Source: Bacteroidales bacterium
Lineage (GTDB): Bacteria; Bacteroidota; Bacteroidia; Bacteroidales; UBA10428
Assembly (NCBI GenBank): GCA_016933335.1
Contig: JAFGBD010000088.1
Location: 1-50,469, forward strand
DNA length: 50,469 bases
Direction of reading: 5' to 3'
Both the position numbers and the translations under genes were made by a program. This document shows, piece by piece, positions 16,209 to 24,715 of the stretch (positions are counted from its first letter, which is position 1; each line of letters starts with the position of its first letter). The notes under the pieces were generated by a model. That model saw nothing but the letters and a program-made list of their open reading frames with translations. It was not told the DNA's origin and searched no databases.

Positions 16209-18344
16209 ATGAAATATTTAAAAGCAATATTGTTTTTAGTTTTTATAATGGGTATTGGGGCATCTGTTAAAAGGCCCTGGCAGGATTTTAATGATTCGGG
16301 AATTGATGAGATCAGTGCCCGTTTTCAATCACCTCCGGTTGAATACAGCATGACTTTTTACTGGGGCTGGGACGGAGAAATGACCGAAGAAGTAATTGCG
16401 CGTGATCTGGATGCATTCAGGGAACGGGGTGTACATATAGTGACCCTGGAATCAGGATATGATATGGGCAGTCCGTATCTTTCGGAAGGTTGGTTAAGCA
16501 TGGTGAAAAGAACAGTGGAAATGGCAAAGGAAAGAGACATGCGCGTTTGGATTGTGGATGAAGGAAAGTATCCCAGTGGATTCGCCGGGGGTAAATTCAC
16601 AACTGATGCACCTGAACTCAGAATGAAGGCACTTGTTGTGGCTGATAAGATTCAGCTTAAAGGTGGCGATATCCTCGACAGATCTTTATCCGGAGACATT
16701 GTAAGTGTGGTTGCAGTAAATATGATGGATAGCACCAGTCAAATCATCGATGTCGGGTCAGGAAAACTGCAATGGACAGCTCCTGAAGGCAAATGGGAAG
16801 TGATTATCATAAAACATGACTTTCGCAGTTCTCCCACACGGGCGGTGAATAATCCGACACGGGGCAAGGATCCTTCAAATTCGCTCTGTGACTACCTTGA
16901 TTCGGCAGCTACAAGAAAATTTATTGAATTCACCCATGAACAGCATAAAAGGTATGTTGGTCATGAATTTGGCCGGACGGTATTGGGTTTCAGGGGAGAT
17001 GAACCGGATTACAGCATCCGGGGGATCCCGTGGACTCCTGAAATTTTTCCAGTCTTCGAAAATCGTAAAGGCTATGATGTTAGACCTTATATTGCCTCAT
17101 TTTTTTCACCAAGACCAACAGATAAACAAAAACGTGTAAAAGCGGACTACTGGGATGTCTGGTCTGATATGTTTGGCAGTAACTTTTTCAAGGTGCAGGC
17201 TGACTGGTGTGAAAGCCATAATATGCAGTACCTTGTTCATCTTAACCATGAAGATAAGATGATGGACCTGGTTCGCTCTGAGGGTGACTTCTTTGAGTGT
17301 ATGCAGTATGTTCAAATGCCCGGTATAGATGCTATCTGGAATCAAATCTGGCCGGATAAACTGGCCGATTTCCCGAAGTATGCATCATCAGCAGCACATG
17401 TATTTGGCAAATCCCGTGCTTTTACCGAAAGCTTTGCGGCATACCATACCCGTCCGGATGTTGTGCAGGCCAAATGGGTTCTTGATCATCAATTCGTGCG
17501 AGGCATTAACATGGTAGAAGTCATGTTTATTCCTGCATCAACCAATGGTCAACTGGGCCTGAACGGATGGACAGCAACAGAACAATTCTCCTCCATCGCC
17601 AGGTATGTTCACCGTGCGTCTTTCCTGCTGTCACAGGGACGTCCCGCCGCAAAGATCGCTGTTTATCATCCTACTTACAGTATGTGGTTTGGTAAAAAGG
17701 AATCAAATGATCATGTGCTGGATCTTATGCAGCAACTTCTCGAAAATCAGCGTGATTTTGATTTTATTGATGAGAATGCACTTTCTTATATTCTGAAGCT
17801 TGAAAACGGGTCTTTGGTAAATCTGAGCGGACAAACCTATAATGCTGTACTTATTCCCTCTGCATGTGCGATTTCCGGTAAGGCCCTGGATCAATTACAA
17901 TCGTTCGCAAACTCGGGCGGTCAGGTTATTTTTCTGGGCAGTAAGCCTTCTATGATAGTGGAAGAGACATTTCTTAATGCTTCCCGACCACCAGATATGA
18001 GCTGGGCAATCACAGAATCCTCAGGAGGACTTACTTCACATGTACTCGGGGCATTGCCTAAGCCGGATGTCAGGCTGGATAAGCCATGTCCGTCTGTTAA
18101 GTATATCCACAGACATCTTCGTGATGCTGAGTTGTATTTCTTCTTTAATGAGAGCAGTGAGGATCAATCGTTTCAAGCGATTTTGGAAGGCAGCGGTAAT
18201 GCCTGGGAATGGAATGCGATGACCGGCGAGATAGAAGCCATTGCAAGTATTTCTCCGGATAACGGATTGGTCAGGTTAGATCTGGAATTAAAACCTTACG
18301 GGACAAAATTTATTGTTATTGGCACCACACCTCCTGAGTTATGA
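16209..18344 (+). CDS. GH106-related glycoside hydrolase (putative alpha-L-rhamnosidase)
   Basis: This 711-residue secreted protein has a signal peptide of about 20 residues. A (beta/alpha)8-type catalytic domain follows (about 45-470), with SMTFYWGWDGEMTEEVIARDL, VWIVDEGKYPSG, LGFRGDEPDYS (E265) and SRAFTESFAAY (E407). The two Glu residues are candidate catalytic acids. The region at about 480-620 (AKIAVYHPTYSMW, GQVIFLG) resembles the amidotransferase-like domain of such enzymes. GH106 rhamnosidases are usually around 1000 residues or more with extra beta domains, so this is a short relative and could belong to a neighbouring unclassified family. It lies 195 bases after the GH28 pair. That gap holds no gene, only AT-rich sequence and a small dyad near 16161-16174. 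Confidence 0.68.
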   Translation: MKYLKAILFLVFIMGIGASVKRPWQDFNDSGIDEISARFQSPPVEYSMTFYWGWDGEMTEEVIARDLDAFRERGVHIVTLESGYDMGSPYLSEGWLSMVKRTVEMAKERDMRVWIVDEGKYPSGFAGGKFTTDAPELRMKALVVADKIQLKGGDILDRSLSGDIVSVVAVNMMDSTSQIIDVGSGKLQWTAPEGKWEVIIIKHDFRSSPTRAVNNPTRGKDPSNSLCDYLDSAATRKFIEFTHEQHKRYVGHEFGRTVLGFRGDEPDYSIRGIPWTPEIFPVFENRKGYDVRPYIASFFSPRPTDKQKRVKADYWDVWSDMFGSNFFKVQADWCESHNMQYLVHLNHEDKMMDLVRSEGDFFECMQYVQMPGIDAIWNQIWPDKLADFPKYASSAAHVFGKSRAFTESFAAYHTRPDVVQAKWVLDHQFVRGINMVEVMFIPASTNGQLGLNGWTATEQFSSIARYVHRASFLLSQGRPAAKIAVYHPTYSMWFGKKESNDHVLDLMQQLLENQRDFDFIDENALSYILKLENGSLVNLSGQTYNAVLIPSACAISGKALDQLQSFANSGGQVIFLGSKPSMIVEETFLNASRPPDMSWAITESSGGLTSHVLGALPKPDVRLDKPCPSVKYIHRHLRDAELYFFFNESSEDQSFQAILEGSGNAWEWNAMTGEIEAIASISPDNGLVRLDLELKPYGTKFIVIGTTPPEL

Positions 18345-18573
18345 TTTATCAACCAATAATATCATCATAATTAATTCCGGGTATTCCGGTTACCGAACGG
18401 CTTGTGCTTCTGTGTGAATTCATTTTTTATTACAGAGAAATACTTTAAAACAACAAAAAAGTGTAAATTCAGGATCTTGAATAAAAAATATAATTTTAAA
18501 GAAAAAATGATGAAACGTCCGTGTGATCCCTTCGGGGTTCATGTGACCAATAACTTAAATAAAAATTAAACAC

Positions 18574-19305
18574 ATGAAAAAACTGATAACTTTTTTTGTT
18601 TGGATTTCAATTGCGTTTGCAACAATTAGTGCACAGAACATAGATGAAATCATATTGAAATATCATGAGAGTATGGGAGGACTGGAAAAACTTAAGGCAT
18701 TAAATTCTCTTAAGCTTACAGGAAAAATGCCTACTCCGATGGGCGAATTATTAATGGTTATTTATAAAAAATCTCCCGATATGACCAGGACAGAAGTCGA
18801 TTTTCAGGGTCAGAAAATGGTTCAGGCTTATGATGGTGAAACAGCATGGATGATAAATCCGATGATGGGGAGCATAGAACCCCAAAAGTTAGAAGGTGAA
18901 ATGGCCAGGAGCATTATTGATCAGGCGGTTTTTGAGGATCCCTTTATCAATTATGAAGGCAAAGGTCATGAAGTTACTCTTGATGGTGAGGAAAATCTTG
19001 ACGGGATTGAATGTTATAAAGTCAGGCTGGTAATGAACAAAAATAATGAAGACGATGATTTGACCCAGGTTTACTATCTCGACAAAGAATATTTCCTGCC
19101 GGTAATGGTGAGGAGCTGGGCAAATAATACAGAGATAGAAACATATATGAGTGATTATCAGGAGGTAGGCAATGGATTAACAATGGCATTTAATATGGAG
19201 ATAAAAGCTGCGGGACAGCCAGGTCAGATTGTCTTGATTGACAGCGTTGAGGTGAATGTCGAAATGGATGATGAGCTTTTCAGTTTCCCGGTTGCAGACC
19301 AGTGA
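18574..19305 (+). CDS. LolA-like outer-membrane lipoprotein-sorting family protein
   Basis: This 243-residue periplasmic protein has a signal peptide (cleavage near ISA-QN). The mature start IDEIILKYHESMGGLEKLKALNSLKLTGKM is the typical opening of LolA-like proteins of Bacteroidota. A run of beta strands follows, which would form the open half-barrel for a hydrophobic ligand. It is not the classical LolA of proteobacteria, and its ligand is unknown. The 229-base gap before it contains a small TTCG-loop hairpin (18524-18541) in what may be its leader. The next gene starts 22 bases downstream on the same strand. Confidence 0.75.
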   Translation: MKKLITFFVWISIAFATISAQNIDEIILKYHESMGGLEKLKALNSLKLTGKMPTPMGELLMVIYKKSPDMTRTEVDFQGQKMVQAYDGETAWMINPMMGSIEPQKLEGEMARSIIDQAVFEDPFINYEGKGHEVTLDGEENLDGIECYKVRLVMNKNNEDDDLTQVYYLDKEYFLPVMVRSWANNTEIETYMSDYQEVGNGLTMAFNMEIKAAGQPGQIVLIDSVEVNVEMDDELFSFPVADQ

Positions 19306-19327
19306 TTTTTATATAATATCTTATTTT

Positions 19328-20242
19328 ATGAAACCAACTTTGCTTATCCTGGCTGCGGGTATTGGCAGTCGCTATGGTAGCTTAAAACAAATTGACAAAC
19401 TTGGCCCTTCGGGTGAAAGGATCATTGATTATTCTGTATTTGATGCCAAAAGGGCCGGTTTTAGCAAAGTTATTTTTGTGATCAGGAAAGATATCGAGAA
19501 GGAATTTATTGAGGTTTTTATTAAGAATTTATCAAAACATATTGAGATAGACTATTTGTTTCAGGAACTGGACAGCCTCCCGCCGGGAATGCTTTGCCCG
19601 AAAGATCGGAAAAAACCATGGGGGACATGTCATGCGGTATTGATGGCCGCCTCAAAAATAAACGAACCTTTTGCTGTTATCAATGCAGATGATTTCTATG
19701 GATTTGAAGCATTCGATGCGGTTGCAGGTTTTCTGTCTGATATTAAGAGCTTTGAGTCACATGATTATTGCATGGTGGGTTATAAGCTTAAGAATACATT
19801 ATCAGATCACGGACTTGTATCAAGAGGAGTTTGTGAAACAGATCCGCATAATTATCTTAATAAAATAACAGAACGGACACAGATAGGTAAAAAAAATGGT
19901 AATATCTATTATGTGGACCAGGACGGGAACGAGGCTCTGTTACATGAGGACACTATGATATCCATGAACTGCTGGGGATTTACACCATTATTTTTTTCTT
20001 ATGCTGAAAAAATATTCAAGGAATTCATGGTTAAGAATATTCATAATCCAAAAGCTGAATTTTACATCCCTATCGTTATTGATAGTATTGTTAAAAATAA
20101 GAGAGGAACAGTAAAAGTGCTGGAATGCAACGCTGAATGGTTTGGTGTAACATATCAGGAAGACAGACCAAGGGTCATCTCGAATTTGAAGGATTTTACC
20201 AGGAATGGAGTATATCCGTCTCCGATCTGGGGGAAAGGATGA
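19328..20242 (+). CDS. Nucleotidyltransferase (NTP_transferase family)
   Basis: The true start is ATG 19328, giving 304 residues; an upstream open frame runs through the end of the preceding gene. The N-terminal Rossmann-like block MKPTLLILAAGIGSRYGSLKQIDKLGP holds the GxGxR-type nucleotide-binding signature. NADDFYG carries the metal-binding Asp pair, and PWGTCHAVLMA is a substrate-pocket segment. It is of the sugar-1-phosphate nucleotidyltransferase superfamily and should transfer NMP to a phosphorylated compound. The sugar or alcohol substrate is not evident. It ends before a strong terminator hairpin. Confidence 0.85.
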   Translation: MKPTLLILAAGIGSRYGSLKQIDKLGPSGERIIDYSVFDAKRAGFSKVIFVIRKDIEKEFIEVFIKNLSKHIEIDYLFQELDSLPPGMLCPKDRKKPWGTCHAVLMAASKINEPFAVINADDFYGFEAFDAVAGFLSDIKSFESHDYCMVGYKLKNTLSDHGLVSRGVCETDPHNYLNKITERTQIGKKNGNIYYVDQDGNEALLHEDTMISMNCWGFTPLFFSYAEKIFKEFMVKNIHNPKAEFYIPIVIDSIVKNKRGTVKVLECNAEWFGVTYQEDRPRVISNLKDFTRNGVYPSPIWGKG

Positions 20243-20273
20243 TTATATGCAACATCTTTTATCATAAAACATT

Positions 20274-20310
20274 AAAAAGGGTGCCTCAAAGATCAGAGAC
20301 ACCCTTTTTT
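20274..20310 (+). terminator. Rho-independent terminator, usable from both sides
   Basis: AAAAAGGGTG (20274-20283) pairs with CACCCTTTTTT (20300-20310), with an inner CTC/GAG pairing. The hairpin is flanked by an A-run and a T-run, so it can end both the plus-strand nucleotidyltransferase transcript and the convergent minus-strand transcript whose stop is at 20398. Confidence 0.85.
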
Positions 20311-20397
20311 CATCGTGCTATGTTCAGGAACAGACTTAAATATCTGATTCATAAAGACATATCATTGACAGTATGATGGCTGCTTAATGCAGAATAG

Positions 20398-21333
20398 TTA
20401 AAACCCAAGGGATAATCCGACATTAAACGGGTACAATTCAGGGCCTTTGTCTTTTTCGAAAAACGGCACTGGGTAATAATTAGCATAAAGTTCAACCTGG
20501 CGATAGCCTGTGCGCAATGTAAAACCGTACCTCAAAGGATTGATATTAAAATCATCCCTGTTCTTAACTTTTTCCTTTCTCCCTTCATCACGATATACAT
20601 ACTTTGTATGAGAACCGAGTTTCAATCCTCCGATAATCCCGCCGCTGATATGTATCCGCTTGCTGCGTTTTTGCGGGCCAATTTGAACTTCAAGCAAGAC
20701 AGGTATGTTAAGAAAGGTTGTTGTAAGTTTTGATTTGGTAAGCGAGAAAGCTGAAAGGTCCTGCATTTGAATAACTCCGTTCACTTCCTGGATGGAATTG
20801 TCACCGTCAAATTGATAATTGTTGAATTCAAATCCAAGTCCGGTTACCAGGCCAAAACGGTTACCAACCAGGCCAAAGCTCATCTGGTGAATATTCAGGT
20901 TACAATTCCATGATCTTCCGGTGTTCAGATCCATATAACCTGCGTCAGGAGATCTTGACATCGAAAAATCCGAGTCAAAGAAATTATTCAGCCCTATTTC
21001 TACTCCCGACCAGTGACCTTTGAATTTTTTCTTTTTAGGTGCTTCCTTTTCCTCATCATCCTTCTTTTCGGCATCTCTGATCTCCACATTGGTGCCTTCA
21101 TCGTCTTCAATGATAGCGATATTCTTATCACCCAGTTTAAATCTTGTTGTGTCTCTCTTTTCCTCTTTTATCACTTCCTCCATATCGATGGCCACTCCTT
21201 CATCATCATCACTGACAATTACAAATGAGGTGTCTTCAACCTCCCCTGTTATTATTGTCGTGTCGTTTTTCTGGGCAAACATCCAGGAATTGATGATAAA
21301 TACGATTGCTGTAAATATTGCTGCTTTTTTCAT
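20398..21333 (-). CDS. Outer-membrane beta-barrel protein with acidic linker
   Basis: This 311-residue protein has a signal peptide (cleavage near FAQ-KN). Residues about 25-105 are a strongly acidic, low-complexity stretch ending in a Lys-rich patch (KKKKFKG). Residues about 108-311 are alternating amphipathic strands of a porin-like barrel (OMP_b-brl type) ending in the terminal phenylalanine GLSLGF, as expected for BAM-assembled proteins. The function is unknown. It follows the ECF sigma and anti-sigma genes on the same strand and may belong to the same operon or regulon. The acidic linker may bind cations or partner proteins; that is a guess. Confidence 0.75.
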   Translation of the reverse strand: MKKAAIFTAIVFIINSWMFAQKNDTTIITGEVEDTSFVIVSDDDEGVAIDMEEVIKEEKRDTTRFKLGDKNIAIIEDDEGTNVEIRDAEKKDDEEKEAPKKKKFKGHWSGVEIGLNNFFDSDFSMSRSPDAGYMDLNTGRSWNCNLNIHQMSFGLVGNRFGLVTGLGFEFNNYQFDGDNSIQEVNGVIQMQDLSAFSLTKSKLTTTFLNIPVLLEVQIGPQKRSKRIHISGGIIGGLKLGSHTKYVYRDEGRKEKVKNRDDFNINPLRYGFTLRTGYRQVELYANYYPVPFFEKDKGPELYPFNVGLSLGF

Positions 21334-21401
21334 GATTTTAATGGTTAACTGTTTATATTTTACCGTATGACGGTGGACCGGAGGAAAAGTTACAGGACAG
21401 G

Positions 21402-22505
21402 CTATTTTTTTAAAGGGGTTGAAAAACCAAAAAATTCTGATTCAAGTGATAACTTCGAGATACGGCCATTATTATCCAGATTTCTGGAAATCTGAATGTC
21501 TGATTCAGTAAGGTAATTGATCCCTTTCAGGCTTGCCTGTGCCAGATTCCATACATTCAGGTTTTCTCCTGACTTATAAATTTCAGTGGCCATAAACTTC
21601 TCTTTTATAAATTCAGCCAGCGTTTTTTCCGGCTGAACCTGTGTTTCGGCATCAGACGAAATCCGGGGCTTCTTTTCAAGCAATGCCAGATCTGAACGAT
21701 CGGGAATATTATCAATTTTTCGGACCAGGATTGGTTTGATTTTAGCATTGATTTCTTCTGTTTTATTAACTTGTGCTGACAGGACGGTATTTTTTTCATC
21801 AGCATCCACATGATTTTCCTGCAAGGGCTTCATGTATGATTCTTTGATAACGTTTGTTCTGACTGTTGACACTTCTTTAATTGAAGTTTTTTCTTCAATC
21901 GGGGTCACATCTTTAGATTGAGGTGCAATACTCTCAACTGTTTTTGCCGCCTCTTTTCTTGCAGGCATTGAACCGGAAATCAAATCAGGTTCGGGGTTCC
22001 GGCGAAAAATAAAAGTTAACATGACAACCAGAATCACTGCAGCTGCAACTCCTGAATAATAGATATTCCTGGCAGAAATAAAAGGGATGGTTTTGTGTTT
22101 TTTGAGTTTATTCAGACCTGGAAAAACAACAGATTCATCAGGCTTCAGTAGCGTTTTTTGATACTGTTCAAAATCCCGCTTCTTTCCTGGATTTTTTTTC
22201 AGATACTCATACAGCCTGTTCCCTGACTTTTTATCCAGGTCACCTTCAATTTCAGCAACGCAGAATTCATCAAAATTGCTTTCTGTTACTGCCGGAAAAT
22301 CGCTGTATTTTTTCTTCAGGTTCTCTTTATTGCTAAATTTAAGTTTGGATTCGGACAATCTTAAGTTTTCAAATGCATTGAATTCCTGCTCCAGGTCAGG
22401 ATTCAGCGAAAGAAAATACATCATCTCTGCTGTCTGGACAGGATCGAGCATGCCATCGAAATAATCGATTACATAAACCTCATAATTGTTCCTGTTAATA
22501 TCCAT
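21402..22505 (-). CDS. Membrane anti-sigma factor with duplicated cytoplasmic domain
   Basis: This is a 367-residue single-pass protein. The cytoplasmic N-terminal part contains two copies of the same helical motif: DYFDGMLDPVQTAEMMYFLSLN at about residues 14-35 and a second around EIEGDLDKKSGNRLYEYLKKNP. One membrane helix (GVAAAVILVVMLTFIF) lies at about residue 155-170. The rest is a long periplasmic tail rich in Lys and Glu. It sits 11 bases downstream of the ECF sigma gene, the standard anti-sigma position. No HxxxCxxC zinc motif is visible, so it belongs to the non-zinc type. The signal sensed is unknown. Confidence 0.72.
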   Translation of the reverse strand: MDINRNNYEVYVIDYFDGMLDPVQTAEMMYFLSLNPDLEQEFNAFENLRLSESKLKFSNKENLKKKYSDFPAVTESNFDEFCVAEIEGDLDKKSGNRLYEYLKKNPGKKRDFEQYQKTLLKPDESVVFPGLNKLKKHKTIPFISARNIYYSGVAAAVILVVMLTFIFRRNPEPDLISGSMPARKEAAKTVESIAPQSKDVTPIEEKTSIKEVSTVRTNVIKESYMKPLQENHVDADEKNTVLSAQVNKTEEINAKIKPILVRKIDNIPDRSDLALLEKKPRISSDAETQVQPEKTLAEFIKEKFMATEIYKSGENLNVWNLAQASLKGINYLTESDIQISRNLDNNGRISKLSLESEFFGFSTPLKK

Positions 22506-22516
22506 TTCCTGAAGGT

Positions 22517-23002
22517 TCAGATTATTGTTTCAATTTTTCCAATATATTGTTTCAGATACATTCTCCCCCGATAGATATAGACCTTAACCTGTGACTGGTT
22601 CAATCCTGTAATTTCGGCTATTTCGTCGTAAGAGTATCCTTCATAATCCCTGAGCATGATGACCGAACGTTGAATATCAGGCAGTTTATTGATAGCTGCA
22701 TGCAGGATTTCCGACAGATCCGAATAATTATCATGATGTGAGGGATTTTCAGGCATCTGTTCCAGATAGTCTGTTTTATGCTTTTCTTTTCTGATCATAT
22801 CAATCATTACATGATAAGCAGTAGAGAACAGGTATGATTTCACCTTCGCGGCTGAAACCTCACCTATTTTCGACCATAGCCGGGCATAGGCTTCCTGAAC
22901 AATATCCCTTGCCTCTTCGGTATCCTGAATGTTTTTCACGATAAACCGGTAGAGCCTGTCAGCATATTCATCCACACTTTTATTATATTCTCCAAGGGTC
23001 AT
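22517..23002 (-). CDS. ECF RNA polymerase sigma factor (sigma-70 family)
   Basis: The preferred start is ATG 23002, giving 161 residues that begin MTLGEYNKSVDEYADRLYRF. A longer frame begins at TTG 23071 and lacks family support. Region 2 contains NIQDTEEARDIVQEAYARLW and KVKSYLFSTAYHVMIDMIRKEK. Region 4 contains LPDIQRSVIMLRDYEGYSYDEIAEITG with the helix-turn-helix before QVKVYIYRGR. There is no sign of an extra C-terminal domain. It is paired with the downstream membrane anti-sigma gene. The targets are unknown; the outer-membrane protein gene after the anti-sigma is a candidate. Confidence 0.92.
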   Translation of the reverse strand: MTLGEYNKSVDEYADRLYRFIVKNIQDTEEARDIVQEAYARLWSKIGEVSAAKVKSYLFSTAYHVMIDMIRKEKHKTDYLEQMPENPSHHDNYSDLSEILHAAINKLPDIQRSVIMLRDYEGYSYDEIAEITGLNQSQVKVYIYRGRMYLKQYIGKIETII

Positions 23003-23141
23003 TCGTAGTATGAATTCAATCGTAGGACGGATAAGAGCCAATAAAGTTACATCATTACTGATTTTTTTCAAAATTATAAATCGCTATTTATCAATATATT
23101 AATGAAGGATTAAAAAAAAGGTAAAAAAAATATAAAAAAAA

Positions 23142-23173
23142 CTTGACACGGATCATTTTTTGTATTATATTTG
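23142..23173 (+). promoter_or_regulatory. Bacteroidota promoter (CTTG-N20-TATATTTG) of the TetR-ABC operon
   Basis: CTTG at 23142-23145 and TATATTTG at 23166-23173 are separated by 20 bases and match the phylum's -33/-7 pattern well. The expected transcription start falls near 23180, inside the first TetR-type palindrome. Confidence 0.6.
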
Positions 23174-23188
23174 ACCGAACGTTCATTC
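23173..23188. promoter_or_regulatory. TetR-type operator O1 overlapping the promoter
   Basis: GACCGAACGTTCATTC is a 16-base imperfect palindrome with the central core GAACGTTC, two mismatches between the arms. It overlaps the last base of the -7 element and the expected start site, so a bound repressor would block transcription directly. Confidence 0.55.
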
Positions 23189-23233
23189 AAAAAAGAAGCG
23201 GCTGAATCCCGCTTAATTAAAAGATTATATATT

Positions 23234-23249
23234 GACTAAACGTTCAGTC
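23234..23249. promoter_or_regulatory. TetR-type operator O2 in the leader
   Basis: GACTAAACGTTCAGTC is a near-perfect palindrome (one mismatch) and shares 12 of 16 bases with O1. The two dyad centres are 61 bases apart, close to six helical turns. It lies 14 bases before the TetR start codon. Confidence 0.6.
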
Positions 23250-23263
23250 TAAAAACAACAATC

Positions 23264-23851
23264 ATGTCACCAAGAACAGAAAAACAATATGAAGATATCA
23301 GGGAAGAAAGGAAGATACAGATAAAAAATGTCGCGCTTGAAATCATTTTTGAAGAAGGATTTCAGAATACTTCCATCAGTAAGATTGCAAAGCGTGCCGG
23401 TATTTCCAAAGGCTTGCTTTACAACTATTACAAAAGCAAGGAAGACATGATTTATGAGATTATTTTTGAAGGTATGGATAATCTGATGAGCATTTTTGAT
23501 CCGAATAAAGACGGGATTCTTACAGATGAAGAAGCAAGATTTTTCATTGATGAGATGTTCAACATGCTTAGATCGAACATCAAGTACTGGAGGTTGTATT
23601 TTTCGGTAATGTTACAGCCAAAAGTCATGTTACTCATTCAGGACAGGTTTATGAAAATGATGGAACCATTCATGAATATCCTTGTATCTTATTTCAAACA
23701 GAAAGGCGCTGAAAATCCGATTATTGAAACGAGGATGGTGGTGGCCATGCTTGATGGATTTGCCTTCCATTTCATTCTCGATCCCAAACACTTCCCATTG
23801 GAAGAAATAAAAAAAAGATTATATGAATTTACTAAAACGATGAAGCCATGA
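23264..23851 (+). CDS. TetR/AcrR-family transcriptional regulator
   Basis: This 195-residue regulator has an N-terminal helix-turn-helix: IKNVALEIIFEEGFQNTSISKIAKRAGISKGLLYNYYKSKEDM at about residues 20-62 matches the TetR DNA-binding domain. The C-terminal ligand-binding domain is all-helical and has no recognised ligand signature. The segment DPNKDGILTDEEARFF looks like an EF-hand-type loop by composition, but it sits in a helical ligand domain, so calcium binding is uncertain. Two palindromes upstream suggest autoregulation. Its stop overlaps the start of the next gene (ATGA), showing translational coupling with the export operon. Confidence 0.93.
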   Translation: MSPRTEKQYEDIREERKIQIKNVALEIIFEEGFQNTSISKIAKRAGISKGLLYNYYKSKEDMIYEIIFEGMDNLMSIFDPNKDGILTDEEARFFIDEMFNMLRSNIKYWRLYFSVMLQPKVMLLIQDRFMKMMEPFMNILVSYFKQKGAENPIIETRMVVAMLDGFAFHFILDPKHFPLEEIKKRLYEFTKTMKP

Positions 23852-24609
23852 TTCGAAATTATCTATTCAAAGGCATTGTACTGTTTACAGGCTTCTTTAT
23901 TACAGAATGTTTGCAGGGACAGAATGCCACCGAGATAGTCAGGCGTGCCGACGAAAAAATGCGCGGTGAAAGTTCAGGAATCAGTGAAATGACCATGAAG
24001 ATTATCCGGCCTACATGGGAGCGGACCCTGGAAATGAAAAGCTGGTCTAAAGGTACTGAAAATACGATGGTATTGATCACGGCTCCCGCAAGGGAAAAGG
24101 GACAGTCTTTCCTGAAGGTGGGTCGTGAAATGTGGAACTGGAATCCAACCATAAGTCGTACGATTAAACTTCCTCCATCAATGCTTTCGCAGGGATGGAT
24201 GGGATCTGATTATACCCATGATGATATGATAAATCAAAGATCTATCGTGGTAGATTATACACATGAAATTATCGGCGAGGAAAACACAGTGGGACGTGAA
24301 TGTTATATGATAGAATTAATACCAAAGGAGGATGCCCCTGTGGTTTGGGGTAAAATACTGTTCTGGATCTCGAAAAAAGATGATATGGTACTAAAATCGG
24401 AATATTATGATGAAGATGAGTATCTGGTTAAGACTGAATTGGGCAAAGAAATAAAAAGCATGGATGGAAGAATCATTCCCACGGTTTATGAAATCATTCC
24501 GGCAGAAGAGGAAGATCAAAAAACAGTTGTAACACTTAATAGAATTGAGTTCAATGCACCAATCAGTGACAGCTTTTTTTCAATTCAGAATATGAAAAAA
24601 TTGCGATGA
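23848..24609 (+). CDS. LolA-like outer-membrane lipoprotein-sorting protein of an ABC export operon
   Basis: This 253-residue secreted protein has a signal peptide ending near LQG-Q. The mature start ATEIVRRADEKMRGESSGISEMTMKI and the following strands (WERTLEMKSWSKGTENTMVLITAPAREKGQSFLKVG, then MWNWNP) are characteristic of the LolA-like family annotated as outer membrane lipoprotein-sorting protein. Such proteins carry a lipid-bearing ligand in an open half-barrel across the periplasm. Here it is encoded with two FtsX-type permeases, an ATPase and a barrel protein, so it likely takes cargo from the ABC complex. The cargo is unknown. The start ATG overlaps the TetR stop by 4 bases. Confidence 0.85.
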   Translation: MIRNYLFKGIVLFTGFFITECLQGQNATEIVRRADEKMRGESSGISEMTMKIIRPTWERTLEMKSWSKGTENTMVLITAPAREKGQSFLKVGREMWNWNPTISRTIKLPPSMLSQGWMGSDYTHDDMINQRSIVVDYTHEIIGEENTVGRECYMIELIPKEDAPVVWGKILFWISKKDDMVLKSEYYDEDEYLVKTELGKEIKSMDGRIIPTVYEIIPAEEEDQKTVVTLNRIEFNAPISDSFFSIQNMKKLR

Positions 24610-24715
24610 TTTTATACCTGTCACAACCATGATAATGAAGATGATTCTGTGAAATTGATTTTAATATTTATGATAAAGGCAAGAGCCAGTAAAGTAACCG
24701 ATAAACAATAAAACG

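Noticed and set aside
18524..18541. TTCG-loop hairpin before the LolA-like gene
   Set aside because: One mismatch in a 7-base stem and no U-run. Too weak to call as a terminator or riboswitch.
19256..19327. Extended start of the nucleotidyltransferase
   Set aside because: The extra residues overlap the end of the LolA-like gene. The nucleotide-binding motif begins right after ATG 19328.
23500..23550. EF-hand-like DPNKDGILTDEEARFF in the TetR protein
   Set aside because: Resembles a calcium loop by composition, but it is a single copy in a helical ligand domain. Not called as a binding site.
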